A stretch of 64,000 bases of DNA. It comes from Promicromonospora soli (lineage in GTDB: Bacteria; Actinomycetota; Actinomycetes; Actinomycetales; Cellulomonadaceae). The notes below the pieces were generated by a model, which ran no database searches, was not told the DNA's origin, and was given only the letters and a program-made list of their open reading frames with translations. Below are positions 54,332-64,000 of the stretch, piece by piece (the first letter of the stretch is position 1; every line of letters begins with the position of its first letter). The stretch is from the NCBI RefSeq assembly GCF_014653785.1, contig NZ_BNAS01000001.1, positions 915,898-979,897 of the forward strand. Reading direction: 5' to 3'. The position numbers and the translations under genes are program-made.

Positions 54332-56788
54332 TCAGCAGCCGGCCAGGGACACGTCCCCTCCCCGCACGACCAGCGCTACCGTGCCGCACTCGTCGGTACG
54401 GACCACAGCCGCGCCGACGCCCGCGTACAGATCGAGCGCCTCGTCCGTCGGGTGGCCGTACTCGTTGCCCCTGCCCGATGAGACGAGCGCGACCGCCGGA
54501 CGCAGGCGTTCCGCAAGGGCGCGTGACTGCACCGCTGAGCCGTGGTGGGCGACCTTGACGACGTCGGTGCGCCGGACTAGCGGGAGCAGTGCCGCCTGGC
54601 CCGCGTCCTCAAGGTCGCCGAGCAGCAGCACGTCGAGACCGGCGGTCCGCGCGGTTCCGGCAGCATGGGCGGTTCCTGCGGTCCGGACGGCGAGCACGAC
54701 GCTCGAGTCGTTCGCCCCTTCGCCCGCGCCCGCCTGCACGACCTGCCACGCGAGGGCGCCCGCCGCGCCCCGGTCACCCGCCTGCGCGATCCGTACCGGC
54801 ACGCCGGCGGCGGCCAGCGCCGCCCCGGTCGCCGCGGCGTTCGCCGCCGGCTCCGGCACCGGGGAAACGAGCGCAGCGGCGACCTCGCGTCCCGCCAGGA
54901 CCGGCCCGAGGCCGCCCACGTGGTCCGCGTGGAAGTGGCTGAGCACCAGTAGGTCCACCCGGGCGACGCCGAGCCGGTCGAGGCAGCGACCCGCCGCGGG
55001 CCCGCTCGGCCCCACGTCCACCACCACCGCCGACACCGGCCCCGTCCGCAGCGCCAGCGCGTCTCCCTGTCCGACGTCGCACGCCGCCACCTGCCAGTCC
55101 TCCGGCATCCCCGTCCCCGAGCGGGCCGCCAGGCGCGGCACCGCCACGGCGACGACCAGTGCCGCTGCCGAGGCCGTCGCAACCAGCGCGACAAACCGCA
55201 CGCGCGTGAGCCGCCGACGTCGTGCTGCGAGCGCCTCGCGCAGGCCGGACCGCACCGCAGCACGCCATGACTCGGGCCAGCCCGGCCGCGGCGCATGCCG
55301 CAGCGCGGCCCACAGGACCAACCCGGTGAGGGCGGCCAGCAGGAGCGCGCCGGCCGGCCCGCCCAGCCACGGCACTGCGGCGCCGGGGATTGCGGCGCCC
55401 CAGTGCGCGACGGCGGCGATCCACCACGTCGCGCCGCTCGCCACCCAGGCGACCGGTCCCGCGACGGCCGGAAGCCACGGCGCGAGGACCGTGGCGACCA
55501 GCCCCAGCACCGTCGCAGGAACCAGGGACGGCGCGGCCAGCAGATTCGCGAGCACCGACACCGTGGACACCGACGGGTCGAGCAGCACCAGCACCGGTCC
55601 GCATGCGGCCTGCGCGGCGAGCGGGACCGCCAGGGCGAACGCCGCCGTGGCTCCTGTCCAGGGCGCGAGCCGGGCGGCCAGCGGCGCGGCGAGCAGCACG
55701 AGCCCCGCCGTTGCCGCCGCGGACAACGCGAACCCGAAGGAGCGGGCCAGCCACGGGTCGACCACCAGCAGCCCGACGACCGACGCCGCGAGCGCCGGGA
55801 CCGACTGCGACGGCCGCCCGATCGCCACCCCGGTCAGCGCGAATGCCGCCATGACCGCCGCCCGGAGCACGGCGGGCTCGGGCCTGACCAGCATCACGAA
55901 GGCGAGGGACGCGATCGCGACGAGGAGCACCCTGACGGGCCGCGGCAGCCGAGCCGCGGAGCAGAGCAGGGTCAGGACGGCGACGACCACCGCGAAGTGG
56001 CCGCCCGAGACGGCAGTGATGTGGCTCAGGCCGGTCGTGCGCATCTCTTCGGCCAGGTCGTCCGGGAGGCGCGAGGTGTCGCCGATCGCCGCGCCCGGCA
56101 CCAGCCCGCGCGCCTGCGGGGACAGCGGGTCGGTCACGTCGAGGAGCGCCGTTCGGTGGGTGTCGAGCACCCGGAGAGCCGACGGCGGGGCACGGATCTC
56201 GGTAGCGCCGTCGGCAGTGAGGCGGGCGGTCTCCGCCGCGCCGAGATCGGCGGGCCGCAGCGCGCCCGACACGGTCACGGTTGCCCCGTACCGGGGCGCG
56301 GTGCTCGACAGCACCTGCACGTGCGCCCGCGCCGCCGATTCGACGCCCCGGGCGTCCACCGTGCGGGCAGCCAGTATCCATCGGCTCTGCTCGGTGCCCG
56401 GGGCGAAGGCGAACGGCTCGGGCTCCGAAGCCACCACACCGGTGAGCGTCGCACTCACCCGTTGCCCGGCAAGGTCCGCGAGCGGTGCGCGCCCGGCGAG
56501 CTGGACGTGAGCGGACGCCGTGACCGCGAGGACGCAGGCGGCGGCGAGGACGGCGTGCGCGACGGCGGGGCGGGCGACGGCAAGCCGGGCGCCGAATGAT
56601 CCTGCGACGGCGGGCCGGGCGGCACGCCGCGCCTGGGTTGCCACGATCGCGATGTCGAGGCACGCGGCCACGACCAGGGCAGCGGCGAGACCTGTCACCA
56701 GGCCGCTCCACGCGGCCCCGGGCCCCGTCAGCAGCCACGCCGCGACCCAGACCGCCAGGGCCGCCGGAACCATCCGCAGGTCCGTCAT
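54332..56788 (-). CDS. comEC: ComEC/Rec2 family DNA uptake channel
   Basis: An 818-residue polytopic protein: N-terminal DUF4131/OB region with two or three helices, the Competence domain (GLSHITAVSGGHFAVVVAVLTLL through AVLRAAVMAAFALTG) and a C-terminal metallo-beta-lactamase domain with LSHFHADHVGG and KVAHHGSAVQS. It forms the channel for single-stranded DNA import. Its ATG at 56788 overlaps the comEA stop (ATGA). Confidence 0.95.
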   Translation of the reverse strand: MTDLRMVPAALAVWVAAWLLTGPGAAWSGLVTGLAAALVVAACLDIAIVATQARRAARPAVAGSFGARLAVARPAVAHAVLAAACVLAVTASAHVQLAGRAPLADLAGQRVSATLTGVVASEPEPFAFAPGTEQSRWILAARTVDARGVESAARAHVQVLSSTAPRYGATVTVSGALRPADLGAAETARLTADGATEIRAPPSALRVLDTHRTALLDVTDPLSPQARGLVPGAAIGDTSRLPDDLAEEMRTTGLSHITAVSGGHFAVVVAVLTLLCSAARLPRPVRVLLVAIASLAFVMLVRPEPAVLRAAVMAAFALTGVAIGRPSQSVPALAASVVGLLVVDPWLARSFGFALSAAATAGLVLLAAPLAARLAPWTGATAAFALAVPLAAQAACGPVLVLLDPSVSTVSVLANLLAAPSLVPATVLGLVATVLAPWLPAVAGPVAWVASGATWWIAAVAHWGAAIPGAAVPWLGGPAGALLLAALTGLVLWAALRHAPRPGWPESWRAAVRSGLREALAARRRRLTRVRFVALVATASAAALVVAVAVPRLAARSGTGMPEDWQVAACDVGQGDALALRTGPVSAVVVDVGPSGPAAGRCLDRLGVARVDLLVLSHFHADHVGGLGPVLAGREVAAALVSPVPEPAANAAATGAALAAAGVPVRIAQAGDRGAAGALAWQVVQAGAGEGANDSSVVLAVRTAGTAHAAGTARTAGLDVLLLGDLEDAGQAALLPLVRRTDVVKVAHHGSAVQSRALAERLRPAVALVSSGRGNEYGHPTDEALDLYAGVGAAVVRTDECGTVALVVRGGDVSLAGC

Positions 56789-57750
56789 GGCCCCACCCGC
56801 GCGCTCTCGCGGATCTCGTCCAGGGTGGCCGGGCCGACGCCGGGTACGTCCTCCAGCTCGTCCACGCTCGCGAACGGCCCGTTGGTCTCGCGCCACTCGA
56901 CGATCGCCTGCGCGATCGACGGCCCGACGCCGGGCAGCGCCTCCAGGGCGACGGCGTCCGCTGAGTTGATGTCGACAGCACCGCCCGCAGCGGACGGGTC
57001 GTTCGCGGTGCCCTGGTCGCCGGTGCCCGGCGCTACCGGCGCTCGGGGCACCGGCTCCCCCGGCCCGGGCACGTACAGCTGCTCGCCGTCGACCACCGTG
57101 CGGGCCAGGTTCACGGCAGTCAGGTCGGCCTTGCGGGTCACACCGCCGGCAGCCGTGACGGCGTCGGCCACGCGGGCACCGTCGGGCAGGGTGACCAGGC
57201 CCGGCTGCGCGACCTCGCCGACCACATGCACCAGCAGGCCGCCGCCGGCCGTGGTCGCACCTGCCGTGGCCGCACCCAGGTCCGGTTCCGTAGGTTCCGG
57301 GCCGCTCTCGGCGAACGGGCTCGCCGGCTCACCTGCGGACGGCTCGCCGTCGGCTACCGGGGCCAGCGTGTCGACGTCGTCACCGCGCATCGAGAACGCC
57401 GCCACGCCCAGGCCCAGCATGAGCACCGCCACGACGGCGACCACCGCCGTCGTTCCGGTCAATGCCCACCGGCGGGCGCCGTCCTCGGCCCGCGGGTCAG
57501 CCGGGTGGCCGTGCGCCGCAGCGTAGGCCGCGGCCACGCCCGAGGTGGACCGCCGGGCGCGCAGGCGGGCCACCAGCTCGTCGGCGTCGGCCCGGGCTTG
57601 CGCGTCCTGGGCGGCCGGTTCAGGGGCCGGGCGGGGCTCCGATCGCACGGCCGGGCGGGCCGCCGGCGGGTCTGCCGGGCCGCCGGACCCGCGCACCGGG
57701 CCGAACGGCCAGGGGTCTGGGCGGCGCTGTTGCGCGGTCTCTGGCTGCAT
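56785..57750 (-). CDS. comEA: ComEA family DNA-binding protein
   Basis: A 321-residue protein with a long cytoplasmic Pro/Arg-rich start, one membrane helix (TAVVAVVAVLMLGLGVAAF), an acidic linker, an SLBB/soluble-ligand domain (VHVVGEVAQPGLVTLPDGARVADAV) and a C-terminal helix-hairpin-helix (VDINSADAVALEALPGVGPSIAQAIVEWRETNG). It binds incoming double-stranded DNA outside the membrane and passes it to ComEC. A TAGCGT hexamer 8 nt before the ATG suggests a near-leaderless start. Confidence 0.95.
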   Translation of the reverse strand: MQPETAQQRRPDPWPFGPVRGSGGPADPPAARPAVRSEPRPAPEPAAQDAQARADADELVARLRARRSTSGVAAAYAAAHGHPADPRAEDGARRWALTGTTAVVAVVAVLMLGLGVAAFSMRGDDVDTLAPVADGEPSAGEPASPFAESGPEPTEPDLGAATAGATTAGGGLLVHVVGEVAQPGLVTLPDGARVADAVTAAGGVTRKADLTAVNLARTVVDGEQLYVPGPGEPVPRAPVAPGTGDQGTANDPSAAGGAVDINSADAVALEALPGVGPSIAQAIVEWRETNGPFASVDELEDVPGVGPATLDEIRESARVGP

Positions 57751-58013
57751 GACTCAGGACGCTAGGCGCGCACCGCACCGTTCCGACCGGCACTGCGGCC
57801 GGTCTGTGCACAGACCCGGAAAGAGGCCCCCTGTGGTCGTGCTCGCCCCAGCATCGGGCCGCCACGAAGGTCTGTACGTCCGACCGGCGGCTTTCACCGG
57901 CGCGCCACCGATGAGTTCTCCCCGGCGTCGTCGTCGGACCTGGCAGACCCCGCGAGAACCCGGGCGGCACCCCGCAGACCCGGGCCACGGCAGAACAACC
58001 AGGAGCGATCACC

Positions 58014-58886
58014 ATGGCTGACAAGAAGACCTTCACCCTCGACGTGCCGGGCGCCTTCCTCACCTACGACGTGCGGGAGGCCGCGGCACCGACCGACGAA
58101 CCGCCCCTGCTGCTGATCGGCCTGCCGATGGGCGCGCAAGGCTTCACCACCCTGGCGAGCCACTTCACCGACCGGACCGTGGTGACCCTCGACCCACGCG
58201 GCGTCGAGCGCAGCACGCGATCGGACAGCACCGACCAGCCCGGAATCCCGACGTTCGCCGACGACGTGCACCGGATCATCGAGGCCGTCGGTGGCGGACC
58301 CGTGGACGTGTTCGGCTCGAGCGGCGGCGCTGTGGTGTCGCTCGAGCTCGCCTCGGCCCACCCGGAGGACGTGCGGACCGTCGTCGCCCACGAGCCGCCC
58401 CTGCCCTCGGTGCTGCCGGACCGCGCGGCCATGGTCGCCGCCATGACCGACATCCACGACACGTACCAGGCCAAGGGCTCCGGACCGGCCATGGCGAAGT
58501 TCATCGCCCTGGTCATGGCCCAGGGCGAGCTCACCGCCGACTACGCGAACCAGCCTGCCCCGGACCCGGCGATGTTCGGCCTGCCGACCGAGGACGACGG
58601 CTCCCGCGACGACCTGCTGCTCGGCGTCAACATGCTCACGCTGCCCCCGTACGTGCCGAGCTACGAGACCATCAAGGCGGGCACGCCCCGCGTCGTCATC
58701 GGCGTCGGTGCGGACTCGGGCGAGGCGATGGCCTGCCGGTCGGCCCACGGCGCGGCGGCGCGGCTCGGCAGCGACCCGGTCGTCTTCCCCGGCGGCCACG
58801 GCGGCTTCAGCGGCGGCGAGTACGGCCAGCCGGCCGACAAGCCCGTCGAGTTCGCCGCGAAGCTGCGCGAGGCGCTCGTCGGCTGA
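58014..58886 (+). CDS. Alpha/beta hydrolase
   Basis: A 290-residue protein with LLLIGLPMGAQGF (oxyanion), VVTLDPRGVERS, the nucleophile elbow VFGSSGGAVVSLELA (GxSxG) and FPGGHGGFSGGEYGQP (catalytic His). No signal peptide is present. AGGAG is about 10 nt before the ATG. It lies between comEA (divergent) and degV (convergent) and ends before a perfect palindrome. The substrate is unknown. Confidence 0.88.
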   Translation: MADKKTFTLDVPGAFLTYDVREAAAPTDEPPLLLIGLPMGAQGFTTLASHFTDRTVVTLDPRGVERSTRSDSTDQPGIPTFADDVHRIIEAVGGGPVDVFGSSGGAVVSLELASAHPEDVRTVVAHEPPLPSVLPDRAAMVAAMTDIHDTYQAKGSGPAMAKFIALVMAQGELTADYANQPAPDPAMFGLPTEDDGSRDDLLLGVNMLTLPPYVPSYETIKAGTPRVVIGVGADSGEAMACRSAHGAAARLGSDPVVFPGGHGGFSGGEYGQPADKPVEFAAKLREALVG

Positions 58887-58919
58887 CTCACCGGCCGCCG
58901 CATGGCGCCGTCCCGCGCG

Positions 58920-58983
58920 TGATCGGCAGAACGTCAGGAGATCGGCAGCCCGGGCTGCCGATCTCCTGACGTTCTGCCGATCA
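58920..58983. terminator. Perfect 64-bp palindrome between convergent genes
   Basis: The sequence from 58920 to 58983 reads identically on both strands: 32-nt arms, no loop, no mismatch. It is 33 bp after the hydrolase stop and 32 bp before the degV stop, so it can stop transcripts from both sides. The central CCCGGG contains a SmaI/XmaI-type site. Confidence 0.7.
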
Positions 58984-59015
58984 GGCCAGGCCTGTCCACC
59001 AGGCCCGGGCGCCGC

Positions 59016-59897
59016 TCAGTGCTTGTGGTCGCCCAGGTCCACGACGACGACGGCGAGCGTACCGGGGCCGACGTGCACCCCGAGGACGGCGCTCAGCGGC
59101 GTGACCTCGACTTCCGCCCGCGTACGGGTGTGCAGGCGGCCGGCCAGCGCGAGCGCCCGGTCGTGCGCGCCGAAGTGGTGCACGGCTACTACCGGCCGCT
59201 GCGCCTGGGCGACGAACCCCGCGGCCAGCTCCAGCAACCGCTCGGCCCCTGCGGCGCGGGTGCGGACGCGCTGGTAGAGCTCCACCGCGCCGTCGGACAG
59301 CCGAAGGATCGGCTTGACGCCCAGCACCGTGCCGAGCGCCGCGGCCGGCCCCGACAGCCGTCCGCCGCGGCGCAGGTGCTCCAGGGTGTCGACCACGAAC
59401 ATGGCGTTCGCGGTGCCGGCGACCTCGATGGCCCGGGCGGCGACGTGGGCGGCGTCGGCCCCGGCGGCAGCGCACTCGGCCGCGGCCCGGGCGGCGAAGC
59501 CGAGGCCGGCCGCGCCGGTCCGGGAGTCGACGGCGCGGACCTGCAGGGGCGACCGCGCGGCGGCCGTACCTGCCGCCCCGACCGTGCCGGACAGTGCCCC
59601 GGACAGGTGCACCGACACGACCGACCGGGCTCCCTGCTCGCCGAGGCTCCGGTAGACCGAGGCGAACGCCTCCGGCGGCGGCTGCGACGTCGTCACCAGC
59701 TCGCCCGCCGAGACGAGCTCGGCCAGGCGCTCGGGCGTGATGTCCTCGCCCTCCGCGTACGCCTCGTCGCCCACCAGGACGCGCAAGGGCACCACGACCG
59801 GGCCGCCCGGCAGACCGCTGGGCAGGCAGGCGGTCGAGTCGGTGACGACCCGCACCTCCTGGGGTGCCGGGCGGGAGTGACGACGTCGGGTGCGCAT
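59016..59897 (-). CDS. DegV family fatty-acid-binding protein
   Basis: A 293-residue protein with VRVVTDSTACLPSGL, TTSQPPPEAFASVY, VSVHLSGALSGTV, DSRTGAAGLGF and VVDTLEHLRRGGRLSGPAAALG, the conserved blocks of DegV proteins (FakB type). These bind fatty acids for phosphorylation by FakA. TAGAGT precedes the ATG by 9 nt. The leuS-degV-comEA order is conserved in Actinobacteria; here one hydrolase gene is inserted. Confidence 0.92.
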   Translation of the reverse strand: MRTRRRHSRPAPQEVRVVTDSTACLPSGLPGGPVVVPLRVLVGDEAYAEGEDITPERLAELVSAGELVTTSQPPPEAFASVYRSLGEQGARSVVSVHLSGALSGTVGAAGTAAARSPLQVRAVDSRTGAAGLGFAARAAAECAAAGADAAHVAARAIEVAGTANAMFVVDTLEHLRRGGRLSGPAAALGTVLGVKPILRLSDGAVELYQRVRTRAAGAERLLELAAGFVAQAQRPVVAVHHFGAHDRALALAGRLHTRTRAEVEVTPLSAVLGVHVGPGTLAVVVVDLGDHKH

Positions 59898-59977
59898 GAC
59901 CGCGTCACTCTATCCGCGCGAGGAACCGGACAGCGAAAACCGCGTCGAGCGCGGGTTGCCCCGCACTCGACATCAGG

Positions 59978-62923
<2,946 letters not shown>

Positions 62924-63044
62924 CCGCCCGAGTCTACCGACCGGCCGGGTACCTGGCCCTCGGTCGTCCACAGGCACGAAGGTTCATCCGACATTCGCCC
63001 GCGCCTCCCCCGAAGTTCTTCCTCGGGTACTGGAATTGCCTTCC

Positions 63045-64000
63045 ATGTTGCCCTCGTTGCGAAAGCTGCTCGCCGCCAGCATCGCCGCCACCGTCGTGTG
63101 GACGGCCTCGACCGCCGCCGCCGCGCCGCAGCCCGACGGCGACGCCGGGCCCGCGGGCAACGGCCCCGCGGACCACGTCGTCTTCCTGGCCCTCGACGGG
63201 TTCGACGCCGAGTACCTGGACCTGGTCCGCTCCGGGGAGGCGCCCATGCCGAACCTGCGCCGGCTCCTGCGCCACGGCAGCGTCACCACCTCGACCGGCG
63301 TGATGACCTCGATCACCAACCCGTCCTGGTCGTCCGTGGCGACCGGCGCATGGCCCGAGACCCACCGCAATACCGCCTACTGGTTCGACCCCGCGACGAA
63401 CACCGCCCGCGGCCAGCAGCGCGACCTCGCCGTGCCCACCATCGCGCAGTCGGTCCGGGAGCAGGGCGGCAGCGTGTTCTCCGCGCAGTGGTTCATCCTG
63501 CAGAACTACGGCGTCACCTTCGGCGACCCCGACGGCCTCTACACGCAGCCGGGCGGCGACTGCGCCCGCCGCACCGACGACGCCGTCGCCGTGCTGCGCG
63601 GCGAGCCCGTCAGCTCGGGCGGGCAGCTTGTCACCATGAACGGCATTCCCGAGCTGATGACGGTCTACTGCGACGTGCTCGACGCGATCGGGCACGAGGG
63701 TGGCGACGTCGACCCGCGCATCCCCGGTGCGCTGACGGAGATCGACCGGCAGATCGGCCGCATCGTGGCGGCTACCAAGGAGGCGGGCGTCTACGGCGGC
63801 ACCGCGTTCGTCATCACCGGCGACCACGGCATGACCACCTTCGACAAAGGCTTCGGCGCGGAGGGTCTCGCCGCGATCGAGGCGGCCGGCTTCACGCCGC
63901 AGGTCCTCACCAGCGGCCAGACGCCGGCGCCCGGCACCGATGTCGCGATAGTCGTCGGCGGCGTCGCGAACGTGCAGCTCATCGGCGAGCGGGCGGGCGA
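63045..64000 (+). CDS. Secreted alkaline phosphatase/nucleotide pyrophosphatase family protein (3' end outside window)
   Basis: An open frame from ATG 63045 runs to the right edge without a stop (about 318 codons visible). The start has a signal peptide (MLPSLRKLLAASIAATVVWT, cleaved near AAA-AP). Motifs follow: VVFLALDGFDAEYLD (first metal Asp), MTSITNPSWSSVATG (nucleophile Thr region) and VITGDHGMTTFD (metal Asp-His). These match type I phosphodiesterases/alkaline phosphatases. It is divergent from leuS. Confidence 0.88.
   Translation, partial: MLPSLRKLLAASIAATVVWTASTAAAAPQPDGDAGPAGNGPADHVVFLALDGFDAEYLDLVRSGEAPMPNLRRLLRHGSVTTSTGVMTSITNPSWSSVATGAWPETHRNTAYWFDPATNTARGQQRDLAVPTIAQSVREQGGSVFSAQWFILQNYGVTFGDPDGLYTQPGGDCARRTDDAVAVLRGEPVSSGGQLVTMNGIPELMTVYCDVLDAIGHEGGDVDPRIPGALTEIDRQIGRIVAATKEAGVYGGTAFVITGDHGMTTFDKGFGAEGLAAIEAAGFTPQVLTSGQTPAPGTDVAIVVGGVANVQLIGERAG

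Noticed and set aside
53355-56510. A 1051-codon plus-strand frame antisense to comEC and the GerMN gene
   Set aside because: Low-complexity Ser/Thr/Ala composition, no recognisable motifs; comEC on the other strand is certain.
57751-58013. A possible RNA gene in the comEA/hydrolase spacer
   Set aside because: No tRNA-like T-loop, no long stem, and no known riboswitch pattern; only promoter-like hexamers.

Overview
The window is about 71% GC, uses GTG and TTG starts freely, and is almost fully coding. Its gene order (leuS-degV-comEA-comEC-holA-rpsT-lepA-hemW-hrcA-dnaJ-rsmE-HIT-phoH-ybeY-CBS/HlyC-era-leuA) is typical of Actinobacteria. A CIRCE/HrcA heat-shock operator, a leucine leader peptide and an LAXTG cell-wall anchor agree with this. 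I infer a member of the Micrococcales, possibly Promicromonosporaceae or Cellulomonadaceae; the genus cannot be fixed from sequence alone.

Layout. (1) 1-5.1 kb: the tail of an ATPase-like gene and a HAD hydrolase; a coupled minus-strand operon of thioesterase, MmyB-like regulator and metallo-beta-lactamase-fold enzyme; then TetR with a divergent EamA exporter. (2) 5.2-9.9 kb: an accessory island. A DUF6326 protein and a LuxR-type two-component system sit between two ~94% identical direct repeats that carry the end of a GNAT gene and of a DUF3626 gene. IS3 and ArdC-like plasmid remnants lie at its right edge. (3) 9.9-12.6 kb: a repeat-rich LAETG surface protein divergent from a transmembrane Ser/Thr kinase with an extracellular domain. 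(4) 12.6-21.3 kb: leuA with its attenuator, a large membrane protein, an unusual phosphopantetheinyl transferase, a membrane-anchored hydrolase, and a PadR/FAD-monooxygenase pair. (5) 21.3-31.5 kb: the conserved hrcA-to-era block on the minus strand, split by a plus-strand pair encoding a membrane-anchored triple-HhH protein and a BON/OmpA-like protein. (6) 31.8-38.6 kb: a small charged protein, a LAL-type LuxR regulator, DUF3097, DUF4870 and two paralogous Pro-rich membrane proteins. (7) 38.7-50.7 kb: hemW-lepA, a DJ-1/PfpI protein, a DinB-like protein, the ATP-grasp/alpha-E/transglutaminase operon, a phosphotransferase, two tandem PemK-like proteins, a cation/proton antiporter and rpsT. (8) 50.7-64 kb: holA, a three-gene secreted-protein operon (GerMN-like, amidase, two-domain lipoprotein), comEC-comEA, an alpha/beta hydrolase, degV, leuS and the start of a secreted phosphodiesterase.

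Recurring themes. The housekeeping backbone is nearly all on the minus strand, and accessory genes sit in its junctions. Operon partners overlap by ATGA or GTGA. Many first genes have a TANNNT hexamer 6-8 nt before the start codon, which implies leaderless transcripts; I used this to choose several starts. Wide convergent junctions hold long hairpins, including one perfect 64-bp palindrome. A short repeat family appears between genes and also inside coding sequences. I found no tRNA, rRNA, CRISPR array or intact transposon.
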